Below are positions 26,609-37,191 of a stretch of 64,000 bases of DNA, piece by piece. Both the position numbers and the translations under genes were made by a program. The stretch lies in contig NC_017030.1 of NCBI RefSeq assembly GCF_000255295.1, positions 3,720,001-3,784,000 of the forward strand. The letters are read 5' to 3'. Position 1 is the first letter of the stretch, and every line of letters starts with the position of its first letter. Source of the DNA: Corallococcus coralloides DSM 2259 (lineage in GTDB: Bacteria > Myxococcota > Myxococcia > Myxococcales > Myxococcaceae). The notes under the pieces were generated by a model. That model worked only from the letters and a program-made list of their open reading frames with translations, was not told where the DNA came from and made no database searches.

Positions 26609-26747
26609 CCTCCCGCCCGCCAGGGGAGCCGCCGGGCGAATTCTGTTGACGTTCCAGCGGCTTTGAAGCACACGCAGCACCCCTCGGAAGTTCTCCCGAA
26701 GTCCTATACCGCCGGGGTTGCACCGGCGGCGTCGTGAGGAGCGGTTC

Positions 26748-27938
<1,191 letters not shown>

Positions 27939-27952
27939 TTCCCAGGCTGCCA

Positions 27953-27990
27953 GCTCTCCGGGAGGGGCCTTGAGGGCCGTTCCGGAGAGC
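27953..27990 (+). terminator. Hairpin after tuf
   Basis: GCTCTCCGG (27953-27961) pairs with CCGGAGAGC (27982-27990), with GGCC/GGCC pairing inside. No T-run follows. It separates tuf from the S10 genes and may serve as an attenuator or RNA-processing site. Confidence 0.5.
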
Positions 27991-28004
27991 CGGTGGAAAT
28001 CCAG

Positions 28005-28033
28005 TTGCAACCCATGGGGTGTGGTGGTACACA
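28005..28033 (+). promoter_or_regulatory. Candidate promoter of the S10 operon
   Basis: TTGCAA (28005-28010) and TACACA (28028-28033) are separated by 17 bases, directly after the hairpin that follows tuf and about 100 bases before rpsJ. The match is moderate; the position is what makes it plausible. Confidence 0.4.
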
Positions 28034-28133
28034 CCGCGCCCCTTCGTTCCGAAGAAACGGTTCTCTGAAATCCAGGCGTTGACGGGCGTACCGCCTCACG
28101 GTTCCCAGAGGTCGTTCAAAGAGGTTCTTGCGA

Positions 28134-28442
28134 ATGGCGACACAGAAGATCCGCATCCGGCTGAAGGCGTACGACTCGAAGCTCCTGGACCAGAGTGCTG
28201 GGGAGATCGTCGAGACGGCCAAGCGCACGGGCGCCAAGGTGGCCGGTCCGATCCCCCTGCCGACGCGCATCAACAAGTTCACCGTGTTGCGTTCGCCGCA
28301 CGTGGACAAGAAGAGCCGCGAGCAGTTTGAGATCCGCACGCACAAGCGCCTGCTCGATATCCTCGAGCCGACCCAGCAGACGCTGGACGCGCTGATGAAG
28401 CTGGATCTGTCTGCCGGCGTTGACGTCGAGATCAAGTCCTAG
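28134..28442 (+). CDS. rpsJ: 30S ribosomal protein S10
   Basis: A 102-residue protein of the 30S head, also the NusE component of antitermination complexes. The family start [14 protein letters not shown] fixes ATG 28134 rather than the in-frame ATG 6 bases earlier. First gene of the S10 block. The following gap to rplD is only 51 bases and contains no rplC. Confidence 0.96.
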   Translation: MATQKIRIRLKAYDSKLLDQSAGEIVETAKRTGAKVAGPIPLPTRINKFTVLRSPHVDKKSREQFEIRTHKRLLDILEPTQQTLDALMKLDLSAGVDVEIKS

Positions 28443-28493
28443 GAAGCGGGATGGCGTCGGAGTGGTTTCACTCTGACCCCCGAGGAAAGTGCC

Positions 28494-29117
28494 ATGGCGA
28501 AGTTTGACGTAGTCGACCTGGATTTGAAGAAGGTGTCGGAGATCGAGCTCTCCGACGAGATCTTCGGCGCCGAGCCGAACACCCACCTGTTCTACGAGGT
28601 GGCGAAGATGCAGCAGATCAACCGGCGCCGCGGCACGGTCGGGGTGAAGAACACCTCGCTCGTCAGCGGCGGCGGCAAGAAGCCCTGGAAGCAGAAGGGC
28701 ACCGGACGCGCCCGCCAGGGCTCGATCCGCGCCTCCCACTGGGTGGGCGGCGGCAAGGCGATGGCCCCCAAGGCCCGTGACTACTTCTATCGTCCGCCCC
28801 GCAAGGTCCGCCGCGGTGCCCTGCGCGCCGTGCTGTCCCTGCGTGCTCGGGAGAAGCAGCTCATCATCCTGGACGGCTTCAAGCTGGACGCCCCGAAGTC
28901 CAAGCAGGCCTTCGAGGTGCTCACCCGTCGCCTGAAGCTCCAGAACGCGCTGGTCATCGACGAGCGTGGCAACACCAACCTGCACCGCAGCGTGCGCAAC
29001 CTGGCGAAGTTCGACGTGCTGCCGCCCGAGGGTCTCAACCTCGAGTCCGTGCTCAAGCACTCGCACATCGTCCTGACTTCCGCCGCCGCGAAGGCGCTCG
29101 AGGGGTCCCTGTCATGA
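28494..29117 (+). CDS. rplD: 50S ribosomal protein L4
   Basis: A 207-residue 23S rRNA-binding protein whose extended loop lines the exit tunnel (SLVSGGGKKPWKQKGTGRARQGS). In E. coli L4 represses the S10 operon. GAGGAAA precedes ATG 28494. It directly follows rpsJ, the position normally held by rplC, and overlaps rplW by 4 bases (ATGA). Confidence 0.96.
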   Translation: MAKFDVVDLDLKKVSEIELSDEIFGAEPNTHLFYEVAKMQQINRRRGTVGVKNTSLVSGGGKKPWKQKGTGRARQGSIRASHWVGGGKAMAPKARDYFYRPPRKVRRGALRAVLSLRAREKQLIILDGFKLDAPKSKQAFEVLTRRLKLQNALVIDERGNTNLHRSVRNLAKFDVLPPEGLNLESVLKHSHIVLTSAAAKALEGSLS

Positions 29118-29407
29118 ATCTGAACGACGTCATCAAGGGCCCGCTCATCACGGAGAAGCTGGACAAGGCCCGGGAGAAGTTCCGCCAGTACTCGTTCATC
29201 GTGGACCGCAAGGCCACGAAGCACGACGTGTCCCGCGCGGTCCAGGCCCTGTTCAAGGTCACGGTGGAGGGTGTTCGCACCAACATCGTGCGTGGCAAGA
29301 CGAAGCGGGTGGGCAAGAGCATCGGCCAGCGCCCCAACTTCAAGAAGGCGGTCGTCACCCTGAAGGAAGGGGACAAGATCGAACTCTTCGAAGGGGGAGC
29401 GGTCTGA
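29114..29407 (+). CDS. rplW: 50S ribosomal protein L23
   Basis: A 97-residue protein at the tunnel exit that docks trigger factor and SRP. It begins MNLNDVIKGPLITEK and contains RGKTKRVGKSIGQRPNFKKA. Translationally coupled to rplD by ATGA overlap. Standard length. Confidence 0.96.
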   Translation: MNLNDVIKGPLITEKLDKAREKFRQYSFIVDRKATKHDVSRAVQALFKVTVEGVRTNIVRGKTKRVGKSIGQRPNFKKAVVTLKEGDKIELFEGGAV

Positions 29408-29445
29408 CGCCATTGGCGTCCGGATCCGCCTGAGAGGAACACACC

Positions 29446-30291
29446 ATGGGCATCAAGAAGTACAAGCCGACCAGCGCCGCCCGCCGTCTGATGACGGTGT
29501 CCGACTTCGCGGACATCACCAAGGACTCCCCGGAGAAGTCGCTCACCGAGCCCATCAAGCGCTCCGGTGGCCGCAACGTCCACGGGCACATCACCCGCCG
29601 CCACCAGGGTGGCGGTCACAAGCGCCGCTACCGCGTCATCGACTTCAAGCGTCGGGACAAGGACGGCGTGCCGGCCAAGGTCGTCGCGGTTGAGTACGAC
29701 CCGAACCGCACCGCCAACATCGCCCTCCTGCACTACGCGGACGGCGACAAGCGCTACATCCTGGCCCCCGTGGGCCTGAGCGTGGGCGACACCGTGTTCG
29801 CCGGCACCACCGCCGACATCCGGCCAGGCAACAGCCTGCCGCTGCAGAACATCCCGGTGGGCACGATCATCCACAACGTGGAGCTGAAGCCGGGCCGTGG
29901 CGCCCAGGTCATCCGCTCCGCGGGGACCTCCGGCCAGCTGATGGCCAAGGAAGACCGTTACGCCCAGGTCCGCATGCCTTCCGGCGCCGTGCGCAAGGTG
30001 CTCATCGAGTGCCGCGCCACCGTCGGCCAGGTGGGCAACATCGAGCACGAAATCATCCGCATCGGTAAGGCGGGTAAGAGCCGTTGGCTGGGCATCCGGC
30101 CCACCGTCCGCGGTCTGGCCATGAACCCTGTCGACCACCCGCACGGTGGTGGTGAGGGTAAGTCCGGCCAGGGTAATCCGCATCCGGTGTCTCCGTGGGG
30201 CAAGAAGACCAAGGGCCTCACCACGCGCACCAACAAGCGCACCGACAAGTTCATCGTGAGCGGCCGCCGCCAGGGCGCGCGCAGCCAGTAA
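29446..30291 (+). CDS. rplB: 50S ribosomal protein L2
   Basis: A 281-residue primary 23S rRNA-binding protein close to the peptidyl-transferase centre. The highly conserved [12 protein letters not shown], including the essential His, is present near the C-terminus. It starts [14 protein letters not shown], with GAGAGGA upstream of ATG 29446. Confidence 0.97.
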   Translation: MGIKKYKPTSAARRLMTVSDFADITKDSPEKSLTEPIKRSGGRNVHGHITRRHQGGGHKRRYRVIDFKRRDKDGVPAKVVAVEYDPNRTANIALLHYADGDKRYILAPVGLSVGDTVFAGTTADIRPGNSLPLQNIPVGTIIHNVELKPGRGAQVIRSAGTSGQLMAKEDRYAQVRMPSGAVRKVLIECRATVGQVGNIEHEIIRIGKAGKSRWLGIRPTVRGLAMNPVDHPHGGGEGKSGQGNPHPVSPWGKKTKGLTTRTNKRTDKFIVSGRRQGARSQ

Positions 30292-30304
30292 GAGGATTTG
30301 AAAC

Positions 30305-30592
30305 ATGGCTCGTTCGATCAAGAAGGGTCCGTTCGTCGACGATCACCTCCTCAAGAAGATCGAGGGGATGATCGCGGCGAACAAGAAGGCGGTCGTCAAG
30401 ACCTGGTCCCGGCGCTCCACGATTCTCCCTGAGTTCGTGGGTCACACCTTCGCCGTGCACAACGGCAAGAAGTTCATTCCGGTGTTCGTGACGGAGAACA
30501 TGGTGGGCCACAAGCTCGGCGAGTTCGCTCCCACGCGCACCTTCGGCGGGCACTCGGCGGAGAAGAAGGTCGCCAAGGCCCCGGGCAAGTAG
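30305..30592 (+). CDS. rpsS: 30S ribosomal protein S19
   Basis: A 95-residue 30S-head protein. Landmarks are [23 protein letters not shown] and [23 protein letters not shown]. It follows rplB after 13 bases, in the usual order. Confidence 0.97.
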   Translation: MARSIKKGPFVDDHLLKKIEGMIAANKKAVVKTWSRRSTILPEFVGHTFAVHNGKKFIPVFVTENMVGHKLGEFAPTRTFGGHSAEKKVAKAPGK

Positions 30593-30627
30593 CCCGTACC
30601 TACGCCTGAGAGCCTGAGGAGATGACC

Positions 30628-30972
30628 ATGGAGTCGACTGCACATCTGCGTCACCTGCGCATGAGCCCGCGCAAGCTGTCCCTCGTCGCGGCGCTCATCC
30701 GGGGCAAGCCCGTCGAGGCCGCCCTGAACATCCTGAAGTTCACCCCGCGCGCCGCCGCGCGGCCGGTGGAGAAGCTCATCAAGAGCGCCGTCGCCAACGC
30801 GACGGACCTGTCCAAGGGTCAGGTCGACGTGGATACCCTCTACGTCAAGACCATCTCCGTGGACCAGGCCGCCACCCAGCGCCGGTTCATGCCGCGCGCC
30901 ATGGGGCGCGCGACGCCCATCCAGAAGAAGTCTGCCCACGTCCACGTCGTGCTGGCCGAGGCCAAGAAGTAG
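30628..30972 (+). CDS. rplV: 50S ribosomal protein L22
   Basis: A 114-residue exit-tunnel protein, with [18 protein letters not shown] at the start and the beta-hairpin region [14 protein letters not shown] at the tunnel. ATG 30628 is preferred over ATG 30622 because GAGGAG abuts 30622 but lies 6 bases from 30628. Confidence 0.95.
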   Translation: MESTAHLRHLRMSPRKLSLVAALIRGKPVEAALNILKFTPRAAARPVEKLIKSAVANATDLSKGQVDVDTLYVKTISVDQAATQRRFMPRAMGRATPIQKKSAHVHVVLAEAKK

Positions 30973-31013
30973 GACCCGTCGGGCCCTGCCCGGACGCACC
31001 AAGGAGATTCAGT

Positions 31014-31676
31014 TTGGGACAGAAAGTACATCCGATTGGGTTCCGGCTCGGCGTCATCAAGACCTGGGACTCCAAGTGGTTCGAGCACAAGAACTACGCT
31101 CAGTGGCTCCACGAGGACATCCGCATCCGCGAGTTCGTCAAGAAGTCGCTGAACCACGCGGGCGTGTCCAAGGTGGAAATTGAGCGCGCCGCCAACAAGG
31201 TGAAGGTCAACGTCCACACCGCGCGTCCGGGTATCGTCATCGGCAAGCGCGGCGCTGGCATCGAGACCGTCAAGAAGGACCTCCAGCAGTTCACCAAGAA
31301 CGAGGTCTTCCTGAACATCGTCGAGGTCCGCAAGGCCGAGACCGACGCGCAGCTCGTGGCGGAGAACATCGCCACGCAGCTCGAGCGCCGCATCGCCTTC
31401 CGCCGCGCCATGAAGAAGGCGCTGCAGACCGCGATGAAGTTCGGGGCCAAGGGCATCCGCGTGGCCTGCTCGGGCCGCCTGGGTGGCGCCGAGATGGCCC
31501 GCTACGAGTGGTACCGCGAGGGCCGCGTGCCCCTGCACACCCTCCGCGCGGACATCGACTTCGGCTTCGCCGAGGCCAAGACGACCTACGGCAAGATTGG
31601 CTGCAAGGTCTGGATCTGCAAGGGCGAGGTCCTCCCCGGCAAGGGCGGCCAGGCCCCCCAGGCCACCAACCGGTAA
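31014..31676 (+). CDS. rpsC: 30S ribosomal protein S3
   Basis: A 220-residue protein at the mRNA entry channel. It starts at TTG 31014, which gives the family start (M)[18 protein letters not shown] is about 8 bases upstream. The KH domain ([14 protein letters not shown]) and C-terminal domain ([16 protein letters not shown]) are intact. Confidence 0.96.
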   Translation: MGQKVHPIGFRLGVIKTWDSKWFEHKNYAQWLHEDIRIREFVKKSLNHAGVSKVEIERAANKVKVNVHTARPGIVIGKRGAGIETVKKDLQQFTKNEVFLNIVEVRKAETDAQLVAENIATQLERRIAFRRAMKKALQTAMKFGAKGIRVACSGRLGGAEMARYEWYREGRVPLHTLRADIDFGFAEAKTTYGKIGCKVWICKGEVLPGKGGQAPQATNR

Positions 31677-31740
31677 GACGCCCCCTGTGGGGCGGGTTTA
31701 AAAGACTCGCCCCGCACGGAAGGCACGAAGGACATCGACC

Positions 31741-32160
31741 ATGCTTCAGCCTGCTCGAACCAAGTACCGCAAGATGCAGAAGGGCCGCATGTTCGGCTCG
31801 GCCCACCGCGGCAGCGACCTCACCTACGGTGAGTTCGGCCTGGTGAGCCTCCAGCCGGGATGGATCACCTCGCGCCAGATCGAGGCGGCCCGTATCGCGA
31901 TGACCCGCCACGTGAAGCGCGGCGGCAAGATCTGGATCCGGATCTTCCCGGACAAGCCCATCACGAAGAAGCCCGCCGAAACCCGTATGGGTACCGGCAA
32001 GGGTGGCGTGGAGTACTACGTCGCGGTCGTCAAGCCGGGACGCGTGCTCTACGAGATGGAGGGCATGACGCAGGAGATCGCCACCGGTGCGCTGAAGCTG
32101 GCGCAGGCGAAGCTGCCGGTGCTCACCAAGATCGTGCGCCGCAGCGAGCTCTCGCTGTAG
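31741..32160 (+). CDS. rplP: 50S ribosomal protein L16
   Basis: A 139-residue protein near the A site. It starts [16 protein letters not shown] and contains [19 protein letters not shown]. Standard length. A 64-base gap separates it from rpsC. Confidence 0.97.
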   Translation: MLQPARTKYRKMQKGRMFGSAHRGSDLTYGEFGLVSLQPGWITSRQIEAARIAMTRHVKRGGKIWIRIFPDKPITKKPAETRMGTGKGGVEYYVAVVKPGRVLYEMEGMTQEIATGALKLAQAKLPVLTKIVRRSELSL

Positions 32161-32234
32161 TCACGCACCGCCGGGACGGGCGCTCCACCTGGTGACAGGG
32201 GAGGGCGCCCGCATCCCGCGCCGAGGAGACCAAG

Positions 32235-32441
32235 ATGGCGACTGCGAAGGAACTGAAGGAACTGTCGACGGACGACCTGCAGAACCGCGCGAAGGAACTG
32301 CGCGACACGCTGGTCCAGGATCGGCTCAAGCGTCGGACCGGCTCGCTGGACAGCCCCGCTGAGGGCGTGCAGCACCGCCGTGATCTGGCCCGCATCCTCA
32401 CCGTCCTGGGCGAGAAGGCCCGGGCCGCGAAGGCGGGGTAG
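32235..32441 (+). CDS. rpmC: 50S ribosomal protein L29
   Basis: A 68-residue helical-hairpin protein at the tunnel exit (AKELKELSTDDLQNRAKELR; LARILTVLGEKARAAK). Position between rplP and rpsQ is the standard one, and CGAGGAG precedes the ATG. Confidence 0.94.
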   Translation: MATAKELKELSTDDLQNRAKELRDTLVQDRLKRRTGSLDSPAEGVQHRRDLARILTVLGEKARAAKAG

Positions 32442-32536
32442 TAGTAGCAGTGCATCCGCGGGCATCCGGGCTCACCCGGGTGTTCGTGGCCATCCGGGCA
32501 GAGGGCCCGGGTGCATGACAGACAGTGAGAACCAAC

Positions 32537-32851
32537 ATGGCTGAAGCGACCGAAACGCCCGCTGCCGAGACCTCCACCCGGGGTCGTCCCAAGACCCGCG
32601 TGGGCATCGTCACCTCCAACAAGATGCAGAAGACGGTGGTCGTCACCGTCCAGCGTCGTGCTCCCCACCCGAAGTACGGGAAGATCATGAGCCTGCGCGA
32701 GAAGTACAAGGCGCACGTCGAGGATCACGACTACCCGAAGAAGGTCACCATCAACGAGGGTGACCGGGTGCGCATCGCCGAGACCAAGCCCGCTTCGAAG
32801 GACAAGCGTTGGCGCGTGGTCGAGGTGTTGGAGAAGAGCAAGAACGTCTAG
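32537..32851 (+). CDS. rpsQ: 30S ribosomal protein S17
   Basis: A 104-residue OB-fold protein. The family core begins at [20 protein letters not shown], so about 15 residues at the N-terminus ([16 protein letters not shown]) are an acidic, Thr/Ala-rich extension not seen in E. coli S17 (84 residues). ATG 32537 is preferred to GTG 32525. Confidence 0.95.
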   Translation: MAEATETPAAETSTRGRPKTRVGIVTSNKMQKTVVVTVQRRAPHPKYGKIMSLREKYKAHVEDHDYPKKVTINEGDRVRIAETKPASKDKRWRVVEVLEKSKNV

Positions 32852-32916
32852 GTAGGCCACACCGCGTCCGTGCGCCATGAAGCGCGTGGACGGGTTCGAG
32901 CAAGAGGAGACTTCAC

Positions 32917-33285
32917 ATGATTCAGATGCAGAGTGTGCTCGATGTGGCCGACAACTCGGGCGCCAAGAAGGTGTTTTGCATCAAGGTTCTCGGCGGCTCC
33001 AAGCGCAAGTACGCCTCCATCGGCGACGTCATCGTCGTGTCGATCCGCGAGGCCCTGCCCAACTCCAAGGTGAAGAAGGGTGACGTGGCCAAGGCCGTCA
33101 TCGTCCGCACCCGTCGCGAGGTGGGTCGTGCGGATGGCAGCTACATCAAGTTCGACGGCAACTCGGCGGTCCTCATCAACAAGGACCTGGAGCCCATCGG
33201 GACGCGCATCTTTGGGCCGGTGGCCCGTGAGCTGCGTGCCCGCAAGTTCATGAAGATCATCTCGCTGGCGCCCGAGGTCCTCTAA
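32917..33285 (+). CDS. rplN: 50S ribosomal protein L14
   Basis: A 122-residue protein at the subunit interface. Conserved [18 protein letters not shown] and the C-terminal [19 protein letters not shown] are complete. AAGAGGAG precedes ATG 32917. Confidence 0.97.
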   Translation: MIQMQSVLDVADNSGAKKVFCIKVLGGSKRKYASIGDVIVVSIREALPNSKVKKGDVAKAVIVRTRREVGRADGSYIKFDGNSAVLINKDLEPIGTRIFGPVARELRARKFMKIISLAPEVL

Positions 33286-33327
33286 GAGGACGCAGGCCTG
33301 ACGGCGAACAGCCAGAGTGAGGAAGCC

Positions 33328-33657
33328 ATGCAGAAGCTGAAAGTCGGTGACACCATCCAGGTCATCTCCGGGTCTGAGCGCTCGGAGAAGACGCCGGCGA
33401 CCAAGCGCGGCAAGGTGCTGAAGGTTGACCGGGAGGCGGGCCGCGTGACGGTCGAGGGCCTGCGCCTGGTCAAGCGCCACCTGCGCAAGACGCCGCAGTC
33501 CCCCGAGGGCGGCATCATCGAGAAGCCGGGCACCATCGCGCTCTCGAACGTCCAGGTGGTCTGCGCCAAGTGCGACAAGCCGACCCGCGTCGGCATCCGC
33601 AAGGAGGGGGAGTCCTCCAAGCGGTTCTGCAAGCAGTGTGACGCCCTGATTGACTAG
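33328..33657 (+). CDS. rplX: 50S ribosomal protein L24
   Basis: A 109-residue KOW-domain protein (KLKVGDTIQVISG; KRGKVLKVD) that starts 50S assembly. The C-terminus carries a Cys4 pattern, VVCAKC with RFCKQC, which can form a small zinc ribbon. A 176-base gap with a strong hairpin separates it from rplE. Confidence 0.95.
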   Translation: MQKLKVGDTIQVISGSERSEKTPATKRGKVLKVDREAGRVTVEGLRLVKRHLRKTPQSPEGGIIEKPGTIALSNVQVVCAKCDKPTRVGIRKEGESSKRFCKQCDALID

Positions 33658-33726
33658 GGGTCGGTGTTCGGGCATGTATGCGCGCCCCTTGCCCCACCTC
33701 GTGGTGGAGCAAGCGGGCGTGCACGT

Positions 33727-33756
33727 CCAGAGGGCTGAAATGGTTGAGCCCTCTGG
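33727..33756 (+). terminator. Hairpin between rplX and rplE
   Basis: A perfect 10-bp stem, CCAGAGGGCT (33727-33736) with AGCCCTCTGG (33747-33756), loop of 10, followed by GTGTTTCC. It is terminator-like but inside the spc genes, so attenuation or an r-protein binding site is the likelier role. Another, less regular inverted repeat lies just upstream (about 33683-33720). Confidence 0.5.
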
Positions 33757-33833
33757 GTGTTTCCACGTTCTAGACGCAGGACTGATCGGGCGCGCTGGGT
33801 CCATGACGGCGTTCCGAAGCAGGGGAATGAAAG

Positions 33834-34487
33834 ATGGCTGACGAGAAGAAGGCCGACTCGAAGGAAAAGAAGAGCAAGAAGCGCGGCAAGGAAGAAGCCA
33901 AGAAGGTCGGCTTCGCCGCGAACATCGAGGAGGGCCTGAAGGCCCGCTCGGCGCGCCTCAAGGACCGCTTCCGCGCGGAAGGCGTTCCTGCGCTGATGAA
34001 GGAGCTGGGGCTCGGGAACCCCATGGAAGTGCCGCGGCTGGAGAAGATCGTCGTCAACATGGGTCTGGGCGAGGCGCTCGCCAACAACAAGATCCTGGAG
34101 TCGGCGGTGGACCAGCTGGCTGCCATCACCGGTCAGAAGCCGGTCGTGACGCGCGCGCGCAAGTCCATCGCGAACTTCAAGCTGCGCCAGGGCCAGGCCA
34201 TCGGTGCCGCCGTCACGCTGCGCGGCGACCGCATGTTCGAGTTCATGGACCGCCTCATCACCGTCGCGCTGCCGCGCGTGCGTGACTTCAAGGGTGTGTC
34301 CCCCAAGGCTTTTGACGGGAAGGGCAACTACACGCTCGGCGTGCGCGAGCAGATCATCTTCCCGGAAATCAACTACGATCAGATCGAAAAGGTGAAGGGG
34401 CTCAACATCAGCTTCGTCACCACCGCCCGGAACGACGAGCAGGGCCTCGCGCTGATGCGTCACTTCGGCATGCCGTTCCGTCAGTAA
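33834..34487 (+). CDS. rplE: 50S ribosomal protein L5 with Lys-rich N-terminal extension
   Basis: A 217-residue 5S rRNA-binding protein. The family core starts near residue 40 ([20 protein letters not shown]). It is preceded by about 35 residues dense in Lys/Glu ([20 protein letters not shown]) that E. coli L5 (179 residues) lacks. The core motifs NMGLGEA and [19 protein letters not shown] are intact. ATG 33834 has GGGGAATGAAAG upstream. Confidence 0.95.
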   Translation: MADEKKADSKEKKSKKRGKEEAKKVGFAANIEEGLKARSARLKDRFRAEGVPALMKELGLGNPMEVPRLEKIVVNMGLGEALANNKILESAVDQLAAITGQKPVVTRARKSIANFKLRQGQAIGAAVTLRGDRMFEFMDRLITVALPRVRDFKGVSPKAFDGKGNYTLGVREQIIFPEINYDQIEKVKGLNISFVTTARNDEQGLALMRHFGMPFRQ

Positions 34488-34511
34488 CCGAGCCCAGGAC
34501 TCCCATCGATC

Positions 34512-34697
34512 ATGGCCAAGCTCTCCAAGATTGCCCAGGCGAAGCGCAAGCTGAAGTTCCCCGTGCGTCAGTACAACCGCTGCGGTCTCTGCGGTCGTCC
34601 TCGCGCCTTCCTGCGCAAGTTCAAGATGTGCCGTATCTGCCTGCGTCACCGCGCCCTGCGCGGTGAGATCACCGGCGTCACCAAGTCGTCCTGGTAG
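34512..34697 (+). CDS. rpsN: 30S ribosomal protein S14, zinc-binding (type Z)
   Basis: A 61-residue short S14 with four zinc-ligand cysteines ([17 protein letters not shown]), the C+ form. Other S14 forms are longer and lack the Cys. It lies 24 bases after rplE. Because this S14 needs Zn2+, a zinc-independent paralogue might exist elsewhere. Confidence 0.95.
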   Translation: MAKLSKIAQAKRKLKFPVRQYNRCGLCGRPRAFLRKFKMCRICLRHRALRGEITGVTKSSW

Positions 34698-34718
34698 ACG
34701 CTGGACCTGGACCATCGT

Positions 34719-34740
34719 CCCTGCCCTGAAGAGGGCAGGG
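34719..34740 (+). other. Perfect hairpin between rpsN and rpsH
   Basis: CCCTGCCCT (34719-34727) pairs with AGGGCAGGG (34732-34740) around a GAAG loop. No T-run follows. In E. coli the S8 regulatory site lies upstream of rplE in this operon; this hairpin just upstream of rpsH (S8) is a candidate regulatory RNA element, by position only. Confidence 0.5.
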
Positions 34741-34864
34741 CGGTGCCCGGTTGAAGTAGAAGGGAAGTGGCGGTCGTCGCGAACCCCCGGGATGGGCCCG
34801 GCAGGCGCGGTGGCCGCGAGCGCGGTGAGTCCCCTGGGACTGCCGCTTTGCTTGAAGGTGCATC

Positions 34865-35263
34865 ATGCCGGTCAATGATCCCGTCGGCGACATGCTGACC
34901 CGCCTGCGCAACGCCTCGCGTGCGCGGCACGACAAGGTCGTCATCCCCCACTCGAAGCTCAAGGTGGAAATCGTCAAGGTCCTCAAGGACGAGGGCTACA
35001 TCGGGGATTTCACCATCCACGAGGTCGCGCCGCAGAACGAGATCACCGTCCAGCTGAAGTACGGCCCGGACCGCAGCCCGGCCATCACCGGCATTCGCCG
35101 CGTGTCGAAGCCCGGCCTGCGCCGCTATGTCGCGGTGCGCGACATCCAGCCGGTGCTCGGCGGCATGGGCATCTCCATCCTCTCCACCTCGCGCGGCATC
35201 CTGGTGGACACCGAGGCCCGGAAGCAGAAGGTCGGCGGCGAGCTGCTCTGCACGGTCTACTAG
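34865..35263 (+). CDS. rpsH: 30S ribosomal protein S8
   Basis: A 132-residue 16S rRNA-binding protein and, in E. coli, the spc operon repressor. Conserved [16 protein letters not shown] and the C-terminal [15 protein letters not shown] are present. It follows rpsN after 167 bases containing inverted repeats and no gene. Confidence 0.97.
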   Translation: MPVNDPVGDMLTRLRNASRARHDKVVIPHSKLKVEIVKVLKDEGYIGDFTIHEVAPQNEITVQLKYGPDRSPAITGIRRVSKPGLRRYVAVRDIQPVLGGMGISILSTSRGILVDTEARKQKVGGELLCTVY

Positions 35264-35327
35264 CCAGGAGCCTGGGTGAGGCGCCCCGAGAGGAGCGCGC
35301 CCCGGGCGACGACAGCACGAGGCAATC

Positions 35328-35894
35328 ATGAGTCGGATTGGAAAACTGGCGATCAAGCTTGGCGACAAGACGAAGGTCAACGTCGCCAACCAGCAGGTCA
35401 ACTTCGAAGGCCCCAAGGGCAAGCTGTCCGTCAAGCTCCCCGCCAAGGTGAAGGTGGAGGTGAAGGACGGCCAGGTGACGGTGCAGCGTGAGGATGACTC
35501 GCGCGAAGCCCGCAGCCTGCACGGCCTGACGCGGACCATCCTCGCCAACGCGGCGAAGGGCGTGTCCACGGGCTTCGAGAAGCGTCTCGACATCCGCGGC
35601 GTTGGTTTCCGCGCGGAAGTGAAGGGCAAGGCCATCCACTTCTCGCTCGGCTACTCCCACCCGGTGGTGTTCAACCTGCCGGAGGGCGTGACGGCGGAAG
35701 TCGACAAGACCTCCCGCACCGAGGACAGCCTTCCCACGGTGGGGCTCACGCTCCGCTCGGCGGACAAGGAAGTCCTGGGCGCCACGGCGGTCAACATCCG
35801 CTCGCTGCGTCCGCCGGAGCCCTACAAGGGCAAGGGCATCAAATACGCCGAGGAGCGCATCCGTCGCAAGGAGGGCAAGACCGGTACGACCTAG
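35328..35894 (+). CDS. rplF: 50S ribosomal protein L6
   Basis: A 188-residue protein near the sarcin-ricin loop. It starts MSRIGKLAIKLGD and ends PPEPYKGKGIKYAEERIRRKEGK, with both repeats of the L6 fold present. Slightly longer than E. coli L6 (177). Confidence 0.97.
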   Translation: MSRIGKLAIKLGDKTKVNVANQQVNFEGPKGKLSVKLPAKVKVEVKDGQVTVQREDDSREARSLHGLTRTILANAAKGVSTGFEKRLDIRGVGFRAEVKGKAIHFSLGYSHPVVFNLPEGVTAEVDKTSRTEDSLPTVGLTLRSADKEVLGATAVNIRSLRPPEPYKGKGIKYAEERIRRKEGKTGTT

Positions 35895-36002
35895 TCGTCG
35901 CCGCGTCTTCGCCGAGCATTCAACCCCGCCGGACCTTGAGGTCTGGCGGAATCATCCGGCGGCGGAAGGCCGCATCGCCGCCGGACGGAAAAGGAAGCAG
36001 CC

Positions 36003-36359
36003 ATGTCCAAGACTGTCGATCAGCGCCTCAAGAGGAAGAACCGCATCCGCAAGAAGCTCTCCGGAACCACGGAGCGCCCGCGGCTGTCGGTCTACAAGAG
36101 CCTCAAGCACATCTACGCGCAGGTGGTGGACGACTCCACCGGCCGCACGCTGGCGTTCGCGTCGTCCCTGTCCAAGGAGCTGAAGGGCAAGGACGAGGGC
36201 GACAAGAAGGCCGACGCGAAGCGCGTGGGCTCCCTCATCGCGGAGAAGTGCAAGGCCGCCAACGTCGATGCGGTGGTGTTCGACCGCAACGGCTTCCCTT
36301 ACCATGGGCGCATCGCCGCCGTGGCTGACGCCGCGCGCGAGGCCGGCCTGAAGTTCTAG
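36003..36359 (+). CDS. rplR: 50S ribosomal protein L18
   Basis: A 118-residue 5S rRNA-binding protein ([45 protein letters not shown]). Standard size and position between rplF and rpsE. Confidence 0.97.
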   Translation: MSKTVDQRLKRKNRIRKKLSGTTERPRLSVYKSLKHIYAQVVDDSTGRTLAFASSLSKELKGKDEGDKKADAKRVGSLIAEKCKAANVDAVVFDRNGFPYHGRIAAVADAAREAGLKF

Positions 36360-36381
36360 GTACCAGAAAGGAATTCCTCAA

Positions 36382-36903
36382 GTGGCAACTCCGATCAATC
36401 CGAACGATCTGGACCTGACCGACCGCGTGGTGAACATCAACCGCGTGGCCAAGGTGGTGAAGGGTGGCCGCCGGTTCTCGTTCGCCGCGCTTGTCGTGGT
36501 GGGCGATGGCAACGGGCACGTGGGCGTGGGCCTGGGCAAGGCCAACGAAGTCCCCGAGGCCATCCGCAAGGGCGGCGAGAACGCGAAGAAGAACCTGTTC
36601 CGCGTTCCTCGCATGGGCCACACCATCCCGCACGAGATCCTGGGGCACTTCGGTGCCGGCTGGGTGCTCCTGAAGCCGGCCTCCGAAGGTACGGGCGTCA
36701 TCGCCGGTGGCGCGGTGCGCGCGGTGCTGGAGGCGGCGGGCATCCGCAACATCCTGACCAAGAGCCAGGGTTCGCGGAATCCTCACAACGTGCTGAAGGC
36801 CACGGTTGCGGGCCTGAAGCTGCTGCGCAGCGCGGAGCAGGTCGCGCGGCTGCGTGGCAAGGACGTCGAGACCCAGAAGCTCGCGGGCGAGGCGAGGGGC
36901 TAG
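36382..36903 (+). CDS. rpsE: 30S ribosomal protein S5
   Basis: A 173-residue protein at the mRNA entry and decoding region. It starts at GTG 36382, with AAAGGA about 8 bases upstream. Core motifs [18 protein letters not shown] and the double-glycine [11 protein letters not shown] are intact. It ends 2 bases before rpmD. Confidence 0.97.
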   Translation: MATPINPNDLDLTDRVVNINRVAKVVKGGRRFSFAALVVVGDGNGHVGVGLGKANEVPEAIRKGGENAKKNLFRVPRMGHTIPHEILGHFGAGWVLLKPASEGTGVIAGGAVRAVLEAAGIRNILTKSQGSRNPHNVLKATVAGLKLLRSAEQVARLRGKDVETQKLAGEARG

Positions 36904-36905
36904 TC

Positions 36906-37175
36906 ATGGCGCTCAAGGTTAAGCTGACGAAGAGCTTCTCGGGTTCTTCCGAGGACATGGTGGCCACCATCAAGGGCCTCGGTCTGAAGAAGTTCGGCGA
37001 CGAGCGGCTGTTGAAGGACACCCCGGCGGTGCGCGGCATGGTGTTCAAGGTGAAGCACCTGGTCTCCCTGGAGACGGTCAGCCAGGAGGCCCCGGCGCCC
37101 AAGCGCCGCAAGCCCCGGAAGATTGTCGCCCGGGACCGCGCCCTGGAGCGCCTGGCCGCCACGGCCAAGGCCTGA
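36906..37175 (+). CDS. rpmD: 50S ribosomal protein L30 with basic C-terminal extension
   Basis: An 89-residue protein. The L30 core (LKVKLTKSFSGSSEDMVATI to about residue 60) is followed by about 30 mostly basic residues (APKRRKPRKIVARDRALERL) beyond the usual 58-60. It starts 2 bases after rpsE, so the two are probably translationally coupled. Confidence 0.94.
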   Translation: MALKVKLTKSFSGSSEDMVATIKGLGLKKFGDERLLKDTPAVRGMVFKVKHLVSLETVSQEAPAPKRRKPRKIVARDRALERLAATAKA

Positions 37176-37191
37176 GAACTGAGGATCCAAC

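Noticed and set aside
26646-26674. TTGACG as a tuf promoter
   Set aside because: No acceptable -10 at 15-19 bases downstream.
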